Below are positions 33,090 to 44,770 of a stretch of 64,000 bases of DNA, one piece after another. The notes under the pieces are model-generated. The model was not told the origin of the DNA and did no database searches. It saw only the letters and a program-made list of their open reading frames with translations. How positions within the stretch are numbered: position 1 is the first letter of the stretch; every line of letters starts with the position of its first letter. The stretch is from Distichodus sexfasciatus (taxonomy: Eukaryota; Chordata; Actinopteri; Characiformes; Distichodontidae). The stretch covers positions 62,001-126,000 of the forward strand of contig JAVGVS010000020.1 of assembly GCA_032718565.1 (NCBI GenBank). Direction: 5' to 3'. Made by a program: the position numbers and the translations under genes.

Positions 33090-33515
33090 TGTGACCCTCC
33101 ACGGGAAAATCAGTCGCTTGTCGCAAATTTTCAAAATTGAGTTATTATGTTGTCATGAAAGGGCATAAATCGACCTTCAAAATGATACCTATAACGAATG
33201 AATCGGCCGACATATGACTGAGATATCAGCATTCAAAGGAGTCTGTTTTCCCCTGTCACGGCAAGTGAGAAACGGAGAAATCTGCCTTTGAAGTTGACTA
33301 TCGTCGTAGCACTCACAGACGCTTGGTGCGGTCGCGGCTACGTTCGTATTTACAGTATCCTACGCTGCATTCACAGCCACATGGATAGCCTACCTGCGTT
33401 AGGTTAACTGAACTCGGAAGACTGAGATGGATTCCGGAGAAATATCTTCACGCTAGTCAACGAGTGGATTTACCGTAAATATTGAAGTAGAGCGGTCAAA
33501 ACAGAAACTTTTAAC
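33090..33515 (+). repeat. dispersed family E, copy 2
   Basis: It is preceded by TTTATA and begins TGTGACCCTCCACGGGAAAA. It matches copy 1 throughout, with the extra stretch GATTCCGGAGAAATATCTTC. Teleost genomes carry many elements beginning TGTGACCCT..., so a DNA-transposon origin is likely, but the superfamily was not established. Confidence 0.85.
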
Positions 33516-35001
33516 AATATTTGGCAGATTAATCGATTACTATTTCATTTCCAGGATTTTAAAAAATAAACCAAACATTCTGTTTCAGTTTTTCTATATT
33601 TATTTTTTACTCTCTAACTTTATAAAATGAAAAACAAATATTTTCTGATTGTTTGAAAATGAAGAAATATTGAATGGTTCACATTTTTAAGTGCCGCCAA
33701 AAATTATTATTATGATTTAATGGGGTTCATAAATTGGACAGAATAAATTAACATCCAAAAATCACAGTTAGATAAAAGGGGTTTAGAGCAGAGGAAAATC
33801 TAATCTAAGAGGAAAATCAGCTTATACAAAACCATCAGGGTTAAAAAGGTTAATCAAGACGCTCTGTATTCCCTCCAACTCCAAATGCAAATTCATCCAA
33901 AATATTTCATTCAAGCTTTCAAGTAGCAGCAATTATTTACTCCCTCCAGCCAACTTGGTTCAGTCAGCTGCTTCACTGTTCTGCACCTCAAGCATATTTA
34001 AGCACATTTTATCCAAAAAGTATTGACACTCAAAAAAATTGCATGTTGCGACTGGCTAAGTACATCAACAAGAACATTTTGTCTGGATTTTCCATCTCAG
34101 TCCTGCTTAGGGCAGAAACTGGATGGATCCGTGTTGATCATTTGTCAACGTGTTTTGGCATGAAATCGATGCAAGGCTCTCGGATTTCCGCAAAAAATGC
34201 TGTTGAGTTCTCAAAATGTTATTGACACAGTTCTCAGACCGCCTAGTGCAGACTTTATGCTTGCAAACAGGATGATAGTTTGAAAAGTGTATTCTAACAA
34301 AATTTTCATTCTTAAACCATGAGTTATGTTAGGGTTAAGGTTAGGATTATAGTGAGGAAAATCTTTTGCTTTTGTTACACCAGCGCCACTTCCACCCCGC
34401 ATATGGCAGTCTACATCACCGGAATTCTTTTATCACTCGTTATGCTGAGCTTCCCACTCATTATTATCCTCACCTGTTCCCTGTTAAATCACCCACTCAG
34501 TCTGCTTCCTATAGGTTGAACGGTTGACATGCCTACAATCCTCACATTGAAATCCCTCAACATTACAATGGAATATAAAGGAACACTTTGTGATTATCAG
34601 TGGATTACTGCAAACCCAATGGCACTGCAGAGGCCTGTGGAAGTGGTTTAAACGGTACACTCGGGTGTGATGAAGAGGAGAGAATAAAGTTTTGGGAAAT
34701 CACCGAACAGAGAGAGAGTGCTGGAGGGTTTTTAGTTAAATACGACGTGTTTCTAACTAATAACATCCCAGCAAATAGCTTCACATTTTCCACAGTATTT
34801 TTTGGACTCCCTACATTTTTAAAAAATATTCCAATTTTAACAAGACAATTTAAGATTAGCAGACATAATGTTTTAAAGGTACACAGGTTGCTGAAATATA
34901 CACAATCACACACACATACACACACATCAAACTCTCTTCGCTTTCTTTTTTTCGTCTTCACACTTTCTCTCAGATAAATATAGAAAATGTATTTTCCTTA
35001 C

Positions 35002-35028
35002 CCATAAACTCAATCCCCAGGTGATCTG
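35002..35028 (-). CDS. nrg3: nrg3 microexon: juxtamembrane stalk DHLGIEFM
   Basis: This 27-nt microexon completes a Thr codon begun in the exon at 55237 (A|CA), then encodes DHLGIEFM and leaves one G for the next exon (fragment residues 25-34). DHLGIEFM is the same stretch found between the EGF domain and the membrane in vertebrate NRG3, so the short exon is well supported despite its size. The donor is GTAAGG. The acceptor is preceded by a strong pyrimidine tract (reverse complement of 35041-35075). The acceptor is a tandem GAGCAGCAG: using the second CAG starts the exon at 35025 and replaces Thr-Asp by a single Asn, keeping the frame. It is flanked by a 20.2-kb and an 8.6-kb intron. The segment lies in the extracellular stalk, near where neuregulin precursors are shed by metalloproteases. 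Confidence 0.93.
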
Positions 35029-36389
35029 CTGCTCCAGCAGTTAAAGGAAGAAAAGGAAGGGAAAAAAGAAAAATACAAATGTCATTAGCAACATTACACA
35101 ACATTTTGGTGTGTAATTCTATTCTGGGCTAAGTCCTGTGGAGAAGGAGTTAACGTCACGTGTTGTTCCAGAGCAGCAGAGGAACTGATAAGTGGATTAA
35201 ACCTGAGTTTAAGTCTAAACTAGAGACTTAATAAATAAAAATGTGCGATTTTAGTTATATGAGGTATTCAAAATTACAATAGAATAAAATTACATGGAGA
35301 TTAAATTCAGGAAAAGAGATGAGGAACTTAGCAGCTGGAGAATTATCACCTGAAGTGTAAATATGTACAAAAAAGACCAAATTTAAACACAATAAAATGA
35401 TTATAAACTAGGGACAACTTAAAAAAAATATATTTAAAAAGTAGAAAAATTGTGGATACAATACATTTTAAATAATGAGTATGTAAAGCCATTATAAAAA
35501 CATTACAAGCATAGAGTTAGGATTAGATTATTATATAAATTAATACTAAAGGAAACAGGTAATTATTGATTTTTATACAAAAGTGGTGTAAGTGGAAAAA
35601 GTATTTTGTCTTGGTAAAGATTGGAAATGACTTCCGACAAGAACAAGATCAGGTTGGAACTCTAATGTGACGCTGAACACACATTGTTTATTTGAATAGT
35701 GCAAACCACAGCTCATGGTCATTCCTGGTTATTGTTTAGTTTGTTTGTTATGCAGTGTTCTGTCCCTGCCACTGCAAAAATTATATCTGGTTTAACTTAG
35801 AACTTAAGTTGAAGATGTGCATTAATTAGTTTTGAACTTATTACTTTAATTATAGTTTAGCTTTTTTTTAAATCTATTTTTATTTTTTAATTGCTATCTG
35901 TACGTTGACATGACTAGTGAAATAGTGCTTGTTGTTTCAACTCCAAAATGCACTTAACATGCTTCCTTGAGAGGTTTCAGTTGAATTAAATTTTAATATC
36001 GCTTTTCTACAAACCAAGTTCTACACAAGAATATACTGTTTTAATATTTGAATTATGGTTGTAAATACAATAAAAAGACACTTTTATTTTCTACTACAAG
36101 TCCACAGTTGAGTGTGTTGAAACATGTCTTCAATGTGATATTCCATTTCTCCAGCAGGTTTAGGTTTAAGTCTAATACAGGTTATTCTCAACATAAATAG
36201 CAGTGATTTTGTCAGAATATTTATAACGACAGAAGTTGAAGTGTGAAGATGATGGAGACATCTGTGTACTTCTCCTTTAAAAATAGTATAAAATGCACAA
36301 AAGTGTGTGCAGTGAGGTGAGGGAGGCAGATGGTGGGACAGGTGCAGTTCAGGGGGTTTCAACCGTGATCACTACACACTGTTTCCCCT

Positions 36390-36426
36390 TTACACCTGCA
36401 CACATATGAACACACACAAACACACC

Positions 36427-36472
<46 letters not shown>

Positions 36473-36780
36473 GACAAACAAGCACACATATGGCAATGCG
36501 AACATGCTGACAAGGAAGGACACACACCTGTTCACACACACACACGGTCTTGTATAGATGCTGACAAGGACACACACACACACACACATATAGACAAACA
36601 AGCACACATATGGTCATGCGTACATGCTGACAAGGACACACACACACACGGAAATGGATAGAACATACTCACAAAAACATTATTGTGTAAACACACACAC
36701 CTAAATATAATAAGTTCCACCTTTCTAGAATTATTAATGTACACACACACACACACATACACACACACACACACACAATG
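36390..36780 (+). repeat. (CA)n cluster with a duplicated 100-bp interruption
   Basis: Long (CA)n runs at about 36425-36470, 36560-36590, 36637-36652 and 36740-36778 are separated by copies of ATATAGACAAACAAGCACAC and GCTGACAAGGA (36467 and 36588). The microsatellite therefore expanded as a roughly 120-bp compound unit. Confidence 0.9.
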
Positions 36781-37009
36781 AGTATAAGACAGTGGGAGGA
36801 GGACAGAAAGAATCTGTCTAAGTAGCCAAACATTTTTCACTCCAGTTTTGTTTCAGTTTCTCTCAAAGCGTACGAGATTAAACAAGCCGGCCGGAAGATG
36901 CACTTTCACGCCTCAACACCCAGACAGCAAACACGTTTCAGCTGGTTTCACAATAACTTTCATTTAAAAAATGGGCCAATTTAGCAGATCTGAGGATTTT
37001 TTTGGTATA

Positions 37010-37310
37010 TGAAGCAGACGTGTAACATACAGGACGTGATTCATCAGCGTGGTGGTGGATTCATGAATCACTGTTTGATTCCAGAGCCGCTTGTTGATTC
37101 ACGGCAAGCCTGTTTCTCCGCAGGGCATCTTATTTAAGATAATCTCTGATGCCAGCGCAACATGCCACCATTTCTAAACCACAGGAGGGCATCCATGTGC
37201 CAAGCCTGATGCCATCTCCCACTAAATTTATTATGAACCACAATTGAACACGATTCCTGGAAGATTATAAAGCAGTTAAGATAACCTTCAACCCTTAAGC
37301 CAAACGTGGT
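37010..37310. other. repeat-poor block; possible conserved noncoding element
   Basis: This holds GTGATTCATCAGCGTGG, GGATTCATGAATCACTG, TTTATTATGAACCACAATTG and ATCTTATTTAAGATAATC (a palindrome). There are no simple or interspersed repeats and no coding frame. The repeated GATTCA/TGAATC words could be binding sites. Conservation was not tested. Confidence 0.3.
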
Positions 37311-37382
37311 GAGCCTATGTTGTTTATTGATTTATTTTATTGATTTCTGTTGTCAGATATACTACATTAAATCAACATATGG

Positions 37383-38306
37383 GTAGACGTGGGAACTGAT
37401 GAGATTTGATCAATATTCAAAATTCCTTATCAATTCTCTTATCGATTCCTGAGTAATTTTGTGAGAAAAAGTAGTTCGACACAGTCTTCCACACCAAAAG
37501 CAACCATTTTATTTTTCCCAAAATGATGTCTGCACAAGACTGTGAACATGAACACATTTATATTCATATTCAGAGTTGTTATTCTGCAGAGACATTCCAT
37601 GGCTTAGTAGTGTGAAGAAAAATAAGGTTAGTGCAGGTGGAAACACTTCTATGTCTGTTTGGAATCTATCTGGATATAGAATAAAATTATTTGATAAATA
37701 ATGCATTATTCTATATTTATTTTTTACTCTCTAACATTATAGAATGGAAATAAATATTTTCTGATTAACGGAAAATGAAGAAATACTGAAGTATTGGCAA
37801 CTTTTGAGCATTTGGACTTATTTCGGCCTATAACTCATTTTTTACTCATTTCTGGGAGAGAAGTACATTTTTGGCATGAGGGCGTTCCATATGAGAGCCG
37901 CGGCAAATATCGAGTAAACGGCTGTACTGTGAGTAGAACGCTGGTTGTTTTTGTTATTTATCAGCTAAAATATACGTTTTGTCTGTAATAAATGGGAAGA
38001 TTTGGAACTGGAACATTTTAGTGAATGATGAACTTCCCTGTGAGAGTTGTGCGCGCTAACAACAAACCAGCTTGTGTGTTTACATTGTGAAGAATATCAT
38101 TTATGCTTCATGATTCCTCGTGGTTGAAGGTCAAGTTGCGGAGAGTGTGATGGCATTTACCGCGACCTAAAACTTAAGTGAAAACCGGAAAGCGTGCTGG
38201 TAAATGAGAGAATCCTTAAGAAGAATCGGTAACGTTGGAGGTGCGCAGTTCTGATGGAATTGATAAATTGGAACTGGTTCTGAGTTGGAACCAGTTTTCG
38301 GTTCCC
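37383..38306 (+). repeat. dispersed family B, longest copy (about 0.9 kb)
   Basis: It starts GTAGACGTGGGAACTGATGA and ends TGAGTTGGAACCAGTTTTCG-GTTCCC, so GGGAAC at one end mirrors GTTCCC at the other, as in a DNA transposon with short inverted ends. Internal blocks recur at 33560-33690 (TTTTTACTCTCTAACTTTAT), 48155-48520 and 53885-54225. No transposase was recognised. Possibly a hAT-derived nonautonomous element. Confidence 0.7.
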
Positions 38307-38454
38307 TCTCCTACATTTGAGAGTGTCTCCTCCACTATTTCTATCCTTGAAATGATGAAGAAAACGCAGCTGCCAGTTCAGATGCACCAAATTCCATTTA
38401 TGCACCTCGTCAATAGTTCCTGAATATACGCTTGAGCTAAAAGAGTGGGACGCA

Positions 38455-38582
38455 GGTGTGTGGGTGTGTGTGTGTGTGTGTGTGTGAATGTGTGGGGGCT
38501 GGAGGCTTTGATGCTGTAGGATTCACAATGGAATGATGGACATGCTCATTTTCTCTCTTTCTCACACACACACACACACACT
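38455..38582 (+). repeat. (TG)n and (CA)n microsatellites
   Basis: (GT)n at 38463-38485 and (CA)n at 38562-38581 flank 75 bases of unique DNA. Confidence 0.9.
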
Positions 38583-40092
38583 GCTGAGTGAAGTCCCCCC
38601 CCTTCCATTATACCGTATGTATTCTACACGCGTTCGACAGCGACAGTGAGACAGAGAAGCAGTGTCCTTTTCAGATCTCATAAATGTGACTGGAATTCTG
38701 ACAGCTCTGTGGATTCCTGTCTTTTATTATTTTCCTTTTATTCAACCACTCTCTACCTCTCTCACCCTCTCCTGAATGACAGAGATCACACACCTCACCA
38801 CCTGGCTCATTAAAGACGCATCAATTTTGCCCCCAACGCCCCCTCCCCCCCCCAACCCCCCTTCCATTCTGATGACGGAAAAAGAAATGACAAGGTGATT
38901 TCTGATTCTGAAGCCAAGTGCTGTGATAATTGAATAAAACTGATCATTTCGTACCGCATACGGCAGAGCCTCGTCCTTTCTGTTGCTGCCGCTTCCTAAC
39001 ATTTCTGGTTACAGATCGAACTAAACAATGTTATGAAACAACAGAACCTTCTGTAACTGCTTTTCATAAAAAAGAAATCCAAATTTATTTAAACGAGATG
39101 AGCTGTCACATACTGTTACCCAATTTTTATTCCACACTTTCTCTGTCCGCTACTCTGCTACAGTTTTGTGCTAGAAACTTGGTTCCAACTCTAAAACATG
39201 CTGTTCATAGAGGTATGGGGTGCTTATATACATGTTTTTGATACGTCCACTCATTCACATTTTTTCCGTTCGTTTTTTTTTCCCATCGACGAACATGGGG
39301 CCCATATTTTATAGCTTTACCACACAGAGATTTTTTTATTATTAACGTTCCACTGTGAGCTCAGAATTTTTGCACTAAATAACTCCATACATATTAAAAC
39401 AGAAGCCGCAGGCCGTATAAAATCCTGTGCCTAGCATAAGTGTTAATTTTACAACGTGCAACGAATGTGGCATAAAATATTGGCTAAAAATATCGGGCAA
39501 ATCTAAGCATCGGTTTGATGCCGACGACTTAAAAAAAGCAAATATCGGCCGATTCCAATATGATTCCGACGTCATCGTGCATCCCTAATTGGTAACGTAA
39601 CAGTTAAGGAGCTGACCCCGTGACCTGAAGGTTTCCGGCTGCACTTTAACAGGGGTGTGTAGTTTTGTTTTATTCCCAGTGTCGCTGAACCATCACAGCT
39701 GCTGTAAGGTGGATTACACTGCACAGATTCCAGGCTCTAAAGTCTCAGATTTAAACCCAAACGCAATCTGTTCTCTTCCATTGTGACCTGTGCTGATAGA
39801 AGACAAACGCATGTCGACGGTGTTGATAAAGGCTGTGTGTTTGTGGGGAGGTTTCTGAGTGTCTTACACTGATATCTGATTGGACACAGACACACACACA
39901 CACCTCGCTAAGACGCTGTCCTGCTCCAGTATGAGAGCAGATAAGGCGAGATTGGGTCTTATATCTGAAATCTTATCTACCAAACACACTCACACACAGT
40001 GATGGAGGAGAGGAGATGAGAGGAGAGGAGAGGGAGAGATAGCAGTAAAGGCCTTAGAGGTCAGAGGAAAGGACAGGGTGGCCTCCCAATAA

Positions 40093-40178
40093 CTGGCGCG
40101 TGTGTGTGTGTGTTCAATTTTTCTGTATCAAGCTGGTCTCTCTTTTCTAAGTGACACTACCGTGCCAGACAGTCTGAA

Positions 40179-40212
<34 letters not shown>

Positions 40213-40555
40213 ACAGTCTGGCTTAGATAAGGGCTGAGTGCTGTCTCATAAAAATATGACATCATGCAGAGTTCCTCATTTCTCTTAATCTCACCATATG
40301 ACACTGATTCTTACACTCAGTGGCATGCATTTTACACCTTACACACACACACACACACACACACAAACAAACACACACACTTGCATGTACAATAAGAGCA
40401 AATACAACTGCTTGGAGCTTGCTCAACCTCTCTCTCACTCTCACACATACACACACCGCTTGTATACTATTTGTGTGTTGTATGTGTGACTATCTGCAGT
40501 TGTTCCAACAGTGTGTGTGTGTGTGTGTGTGTGTATTTCATGTATTTATGTGTGT
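40093..40555 (+). repeat. (CA)n / (TG)n microsatellite cluster
   Basis: Runs of (GT)n at 40098-40112, (CA)n at 40177-40213 and 40340-40380, and (TG)n at 40510-40534 lie close together. Cys/Val/His/Thr-rich frames over them are artefacts. Confidence 0.9.
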
Positions 40556-40574
40556 GTGCAGTTCATGTATTTAT

Positions 40575-40850
40575 GGCATTGTGGGGACCTTTTTGTCCCC
40601 TAAAATCACTTTTATCTGTTTTTTGGGGGTTTTTGTGGGGACATTTGAGAGGTCCCCATGAGGAAAAATGACTTTATAGAAAATGTGCTTGTTTTATTTG
40701 AGAAACTAAAAGAGGTAAAAGATGTGCTTTTGGTTACTGAGGTTATGGTTAGGGTTAGGATTAGGTGTAAAATTATATACATCTAGTCATTATGGGAGCC
40801 AATGGAAGAACCTCACAAAGATAGTAATACAAGACTGCGTAAGTGTGTGT
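40575..40850 (+). repeat. teleost dispersed repeat (GTGGGGACATTTG type) next to (TG)n
   Basis: GTGGGGACATTTGAGAGGTC, GAAACTAAAAGAGGTAAAAG, GGTTATGGTTAGGGTTAGGA and CATTATGGGAGCCAATGGAA lead into (GT)n at 40844. Fragments of the same order occur at 54540-54610 and 55175-55215. The GTTAGGGTTAG is part of this dispersed unit, not a telomeric insertion. Confidence 0.7.
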
Positions 40851-41009
40851 GCGTGTGTGTGTGTGTGTGCGTGTGTGCACATACACACACATGCGTACAT
40901 ATTCAGGAGGTGAGTCCTGGAGTTCAGGAATTGAAAAGAAACAGTGGGATCTTATAAAAAGATTACCTGAGGATCAGTGATTAAAGGCAGCACAGTGTGT
41001 GTGTGTGTG

Positions 41010-41049
<40 letters not shown>

Positions 41050-41545
41050 AAGAGAGGGGGTAGAACAGGCCAGCTGGGTCAGTTTGAGGTCACTATATAG
41101 AAAAGATGGAAGGAGGGAGATTTATTCTTAGGCAGACAGTCTAGATGGAGGGAGAGAGACAGAGATAGGACAGGAAGAGGAAAGGCGGGGCAGAGGGATG
41201 AGAGAAAGAGAGATGAAGACTCAGAGAGAGGAAAAAAGAGAGAGAGAGCGAGATAGTTAGAGAAAAGGCGCAGAGGGGTGAGAAAGAAAGAGAAGGAAAA
41301 GAGAGAAAAGACAGCGAGAGAGAGAGAGAGAGAGAGAGATGGGTAGAGGAAAGATGAGAACGACAGAAAAGAAGGAGAGAGAGAGAGAGAGAGGGATGGA
41401 GGGAATGAACGACAGACAGAAAGAAAAGTAGAGAGAGAAAGGGGGAGGACAGAAGGGTGAAGAAGGAGGGACAAAGAAAGCGAAGTGGTTAGGAAGAAAG
41501 ACTCGACAAAGAAAAGAGTAAGTAGAGAGAGAGAGATAAATAGTT
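40844..41545 (+). repeat. (TG)n followed by a 0.5-kb purine (GA) tract
   Basis: (GT)n at 40844-40877 and 40995-41011 is followed by GAGAGA-rich sequence to 41545. Several pure (GA)n runs occur at 41013-41045, 41317-41339 and 41375-41393. Minus-strand Ser/Leu/Phe frames are composition artefacts. Confidence 0.9.
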
Positions 41546-42530
41546 TGTGTGTTAAGTCCAGCATTATTTTTGCTTAAACTTACCCTAAAATTTACTTTTA
41601 TTTTTGTTTTTTCAACCACCTCATGTTCCTCTCTCATCCCTGTGTGTGTAAACATGTGTGTATGTGTGTTTCCCACAGCATTCAGGCCAGTAAACACAGA
41701 TTTATGTGTTTATAAAAGATAGAATTCCTGTCCCTGAGCTGCTTCTGAAGATGCGCACGGCTAAATTATTCATGCTGTAGATTTGCATGTTGCTGCTGTG
41801 TGTACAGTAATTCACACCTTTGATTACATTTTTGCCGTGCTCTTTAGCACAAACACACACACACTCACACACTGTGATCCGCTCGCATGTAACCGGTTTA
41901 AGGAAACCATGTGTGAAATTGCTAACTAATCCCAACTCCATTAGGAAGTGCAGATGGAAAAGATAGAATCAGCATTTTTTTTGCTAAATCAATAAACTAC
42001 TTAAAAGCTGCTTAAAGCACAGCAACGTGGAGTAGAAAAAGCAGGAGCTGGACTTGCTATCGGTGTGAGCAGTGTTAATTTAGTTAACAAATAATGAAAC
42101 ACGTTCATCAACCACAATCCGTGTGTCATTCATTCATTCCATATTCAATTAAGAATCCAAATCAGAAACTTAAAAAACTATTATTTCACTTTTCCTTTTT
42201 AAGTCTGATACCAACGCACATAACCGGGTCTTTTCTGTAGTTTGGTGTTTAGGTTGAGATAAAAAATACGACCTGGTGAAGCTGAACTTGAATTTGATAT
42301 TTAATTTCTCATGTGACCCGGAAGTTGACTGTTCATGAATTGCACTTAATAAAAAACATCCATCTGTACAGTTTTACAGAATAAATGACATATTTTAGAT
42401 AAAAGTATAATATCTGGAATATTTCGGTTGTCATATCATATTCTGTCAGAGCTAGCAAAACTGCATCAGACTAAAAAATAGCACAACTGTGTTTTTTACA
42501 TTTTCCAATTTTAGATTCTTAATTGAATAA

Positions 42531-42828
42531 GGAGGTCGGCACGGTGGCGCAGTGGCTAGCGCTGTGCGAGAAAGTCCTGGGTTCGATTCCCGGGTCAGCC
42601 GTGGGGTCTCTCTTTGTGGAGTTTGCATGCTCTCCCCGCTCCGGTTTCCTCCCACAGTCCAAAAGCATGCAATATAGGTTAATTGGCGACTCTAAATTGA
42701 ATGCGAGTGTGAGTGTGTGTGTCCTGCAGCGTGTTGGTCCCCGCCTTGCGTCCATAGTTCCAGGGTTAGGCGCCGGTTCCTGTGTCGCCAGTTGGGATGA
42801 AGTGATTCAGATAATGAATGAATGAATT
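42531..42828 (+). repeat. full-length tRNA-derived SINE, family 2 (HE1/DANA-like)
   Basis: The tRNA-like head GGTCGGCACGGTGGCGCAGT contains an A-box (TGGCGCAGTGG) and is followed by GGGTTCGATTCCCGGG, a good B-box. The body has TGTGGAGTTTGCATGCTCTC, CCGGTTTCCTCCCACAGTCC, GGTTAATTGGCGACTCTAAA and GGTTAGGCGCCGG, and the tail is GAATGAATGAATTC. This architecture, including the (AATG)n tail, matches fish HE1/DANA-type SINEs. It is the reference copy for the other fragments here. Confidence 0.9.
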
Positions 42829-43534
42829 CAATATTGAAGGAACAAATGATATACGAATGATATATGATTAATCGTTTTCTTCACAATCGTTTGTTTATTT
42901 TTCCAATAAAAGCATTTTTCCCACCTTCATTTCTATCAGGTTGCTGTCAACACCTTTTCTCCTGCTGTAGTTCTCCATTATTTGGACTGTTGACTGACAA
43001 CAACTTTGGAAAAAAGTTATCGCAAAGATCCAGCATCGTCCCACACAACTTTGAGAAGTCACTGAGAAACAGGAAGCCGGACATGCTGAAATTCACAGTT
43101 TGAGAGTGTCCACCTCACACTGCTGTTTCTGGTGATTCCTGCCAGACTTCAGGGTTGCCATCAGTTATGGCTTTTCATATAACCCGGAATATAAAATCTG
43201 GACAGAGATATAGGGCTGAGGGCTGAGATATACTGAACGCTTCGTGACACATATGCTTGCGGACACTGCTGCTATGCAAGCGTTGTACTGACTATACTTG
43301 AGGATTCCAACAGGTGGCACTGTGCACAGATTTACTAAAGCCTGAAGTTTAAATGCCAAGAGTGAGAGTGTAACGTCATTGCGGATGTAATCGTGTCTAA
43401 TAGAAGCATGCTGCATTAGTCAGGGGAGACTGACGCTAACACAAAACGATGCTTTAGCCACACAAACACCAAAGGTTGCTGTCAATCAACATCAGTTTCA
43501 TGCTAGATTTCAGTCACGCCAGACAATTGTGTTT

Positions 43535-43602
43535 CAACTTCATGACACACACACACACACTCTCTCTCTCACACACAAACACACACACACACACACAAAA
43601 AT
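43535..43602 (+). repeat. (CA)n / (CT)n microsatellite
   Basis: (CA)n at 43545-43560, then CTCTCTCTC, then (CA)n at 43570-43596. Confidence 0.9.
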
Positions 43603-43851
43603 AACTATCACTCAGAACAGGTCAAAGCTTTGGGAGTGCCGTGTCAGTTCAGCCTGCCGGTGGAAGCCTGACTTAGTTGCCCGAGGCTTCAATCTGTCTC
43701 AAAAATCATCTGTGGACCGTAAAAAGCACAGCTCATGACATTTGAGTATCTGACCGGAGTCTACCGGTGTCCGACATGATTACAGTGCCTGTCAGACCAC
43801 TGGACGACAGCCGACCACTCGCTTGCTCGCTCCCGGTGACGCTCAGTCGTT

Positions 43852-44640
43852 GTTGGGGATGTAAATCACAAGTTTCATGTTGATAAGAGATGTAGGACCA
43901 GAGCAATCAGAATTGTTAAAGACTCAGCTCATCCCGGAAATGGACTTTTTCATCTTCTGCAATCACGCAGAAGGTTCTGCACCATCATGGCCAAAACAGA
44001 GAGACTCAGGAGGAGTTTCTATCCTCAGGCCATCCGTTTTCTAAACCAGGACATGCCTTTCTAAGTCTCAGTTCTACTATTACATACTGCTAATACAAAC
44101 CTCATATTGTTATGATCACTTATACCGTCTGCCACATTTTACTGTCTTAATTCTGCTATTACATACTGCTATATAACCTCAATCGTGATGATCATTTATA
44201 CTGTTTGCCACATTTCACTATGCAAATATCACATGCTTCTACTCTGTCTGCTACGTACAACGCTGCACTCAGCACTTTAAAAACATCTCATTGTACCTGT
44301 CATCAGTCTCTAGGATAATTTTATAAACTCATGTTAAACGTCAATACATTTTTTAATTTAGTATATACATGCAGATACACCTGTACCCAGCTGAGTCTAA
44401 ATTAAAATTGTACTCCATGCTGTCTGCACATATGTAACTTTATGTACCTTATTCTATATAAGATATAGTTGTATTTTTTTGTCTTATTTCCCTGACCTCC
44501 TTATTTAAGTTTGTATTTGTATCTCTATTTTGTTATTTTTCTAAATTGCCTAATTGCACAGTTAAAAGAGCGGATACATTTCACTGCATGTTGTACCTGT
44601 ATAATTTGCAAGTGACAAATAAAGAATCTTAAATCTTGAA
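43852..44640 (+). mobile_element. LINE 3' end (reverse transcriptase C-terminus and 3' UTR)
   Basis: Plus-strand codons from about 43852 to 44064 read RTRAIRIVKDSAHPGNGLFH, then LLQSRRRF, and TERLRRSFYPQAIRFLN before a TAA stop. The pattern HP...LF.LL.S.RR and RL..SF.PQAI.LLN is the carboxyl end of fish non-LTR retrotransposon ORF2 proteins. A 3' UTR with CTCATTGTACCTGT follows and ends GACAAATAAAGAATCTTAAA-TCTTGAA, a repeat-type tail. The copy is 5'-truncated, as is usual for LINEs, and cannot transpose. Confidence 0.8.
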
Positions 44641-44770
44641 TATGATATTATACTGAGTTATTGGAACACGATTTGCTGTCAATTATCACACAATCTGCTA
44701 CAATACGGTTTTGATTAAATTAAATTCAGGAGTAATTGTATGTTGTCACATACAAGGACTTTGCTTTGAA

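Larger units (their letters stand above)
26375..35001 (-). other. nrg3: nrg3 intron (phase 1), 8.6 kb
   Basis: It runs from the GTAAGG donor at 35001 to the CAAACAG acceptor at 26375. It contains a tandem triplication (26767-27740), a repeat-poor block (27745-28000), two copies of dispersed family C, a one-ended Tc1 fragment (30065-30268), a 75-bp duplicate pair (30283 and 32625) and two direct copies of family E (31582 and 33090). 28640-29860 is A/T-rich and repeat-poor with no gene seen. 34000-35000 also shows no gene. Confidence 0.85.

Noticed and set aside
36359..36840. Cys/Val-rich minus-strand frames (MCVCVCV type)
   Set aside because: They are translations of (CA)n microsatellite DNA.
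40740..40765. Interstitial telomeric repeat (GGTTAGGGTTAGG)
   Set aside because: Only two units, embedded in a dispersed teleost repeat that recurs at 54540 without the telomeric form.
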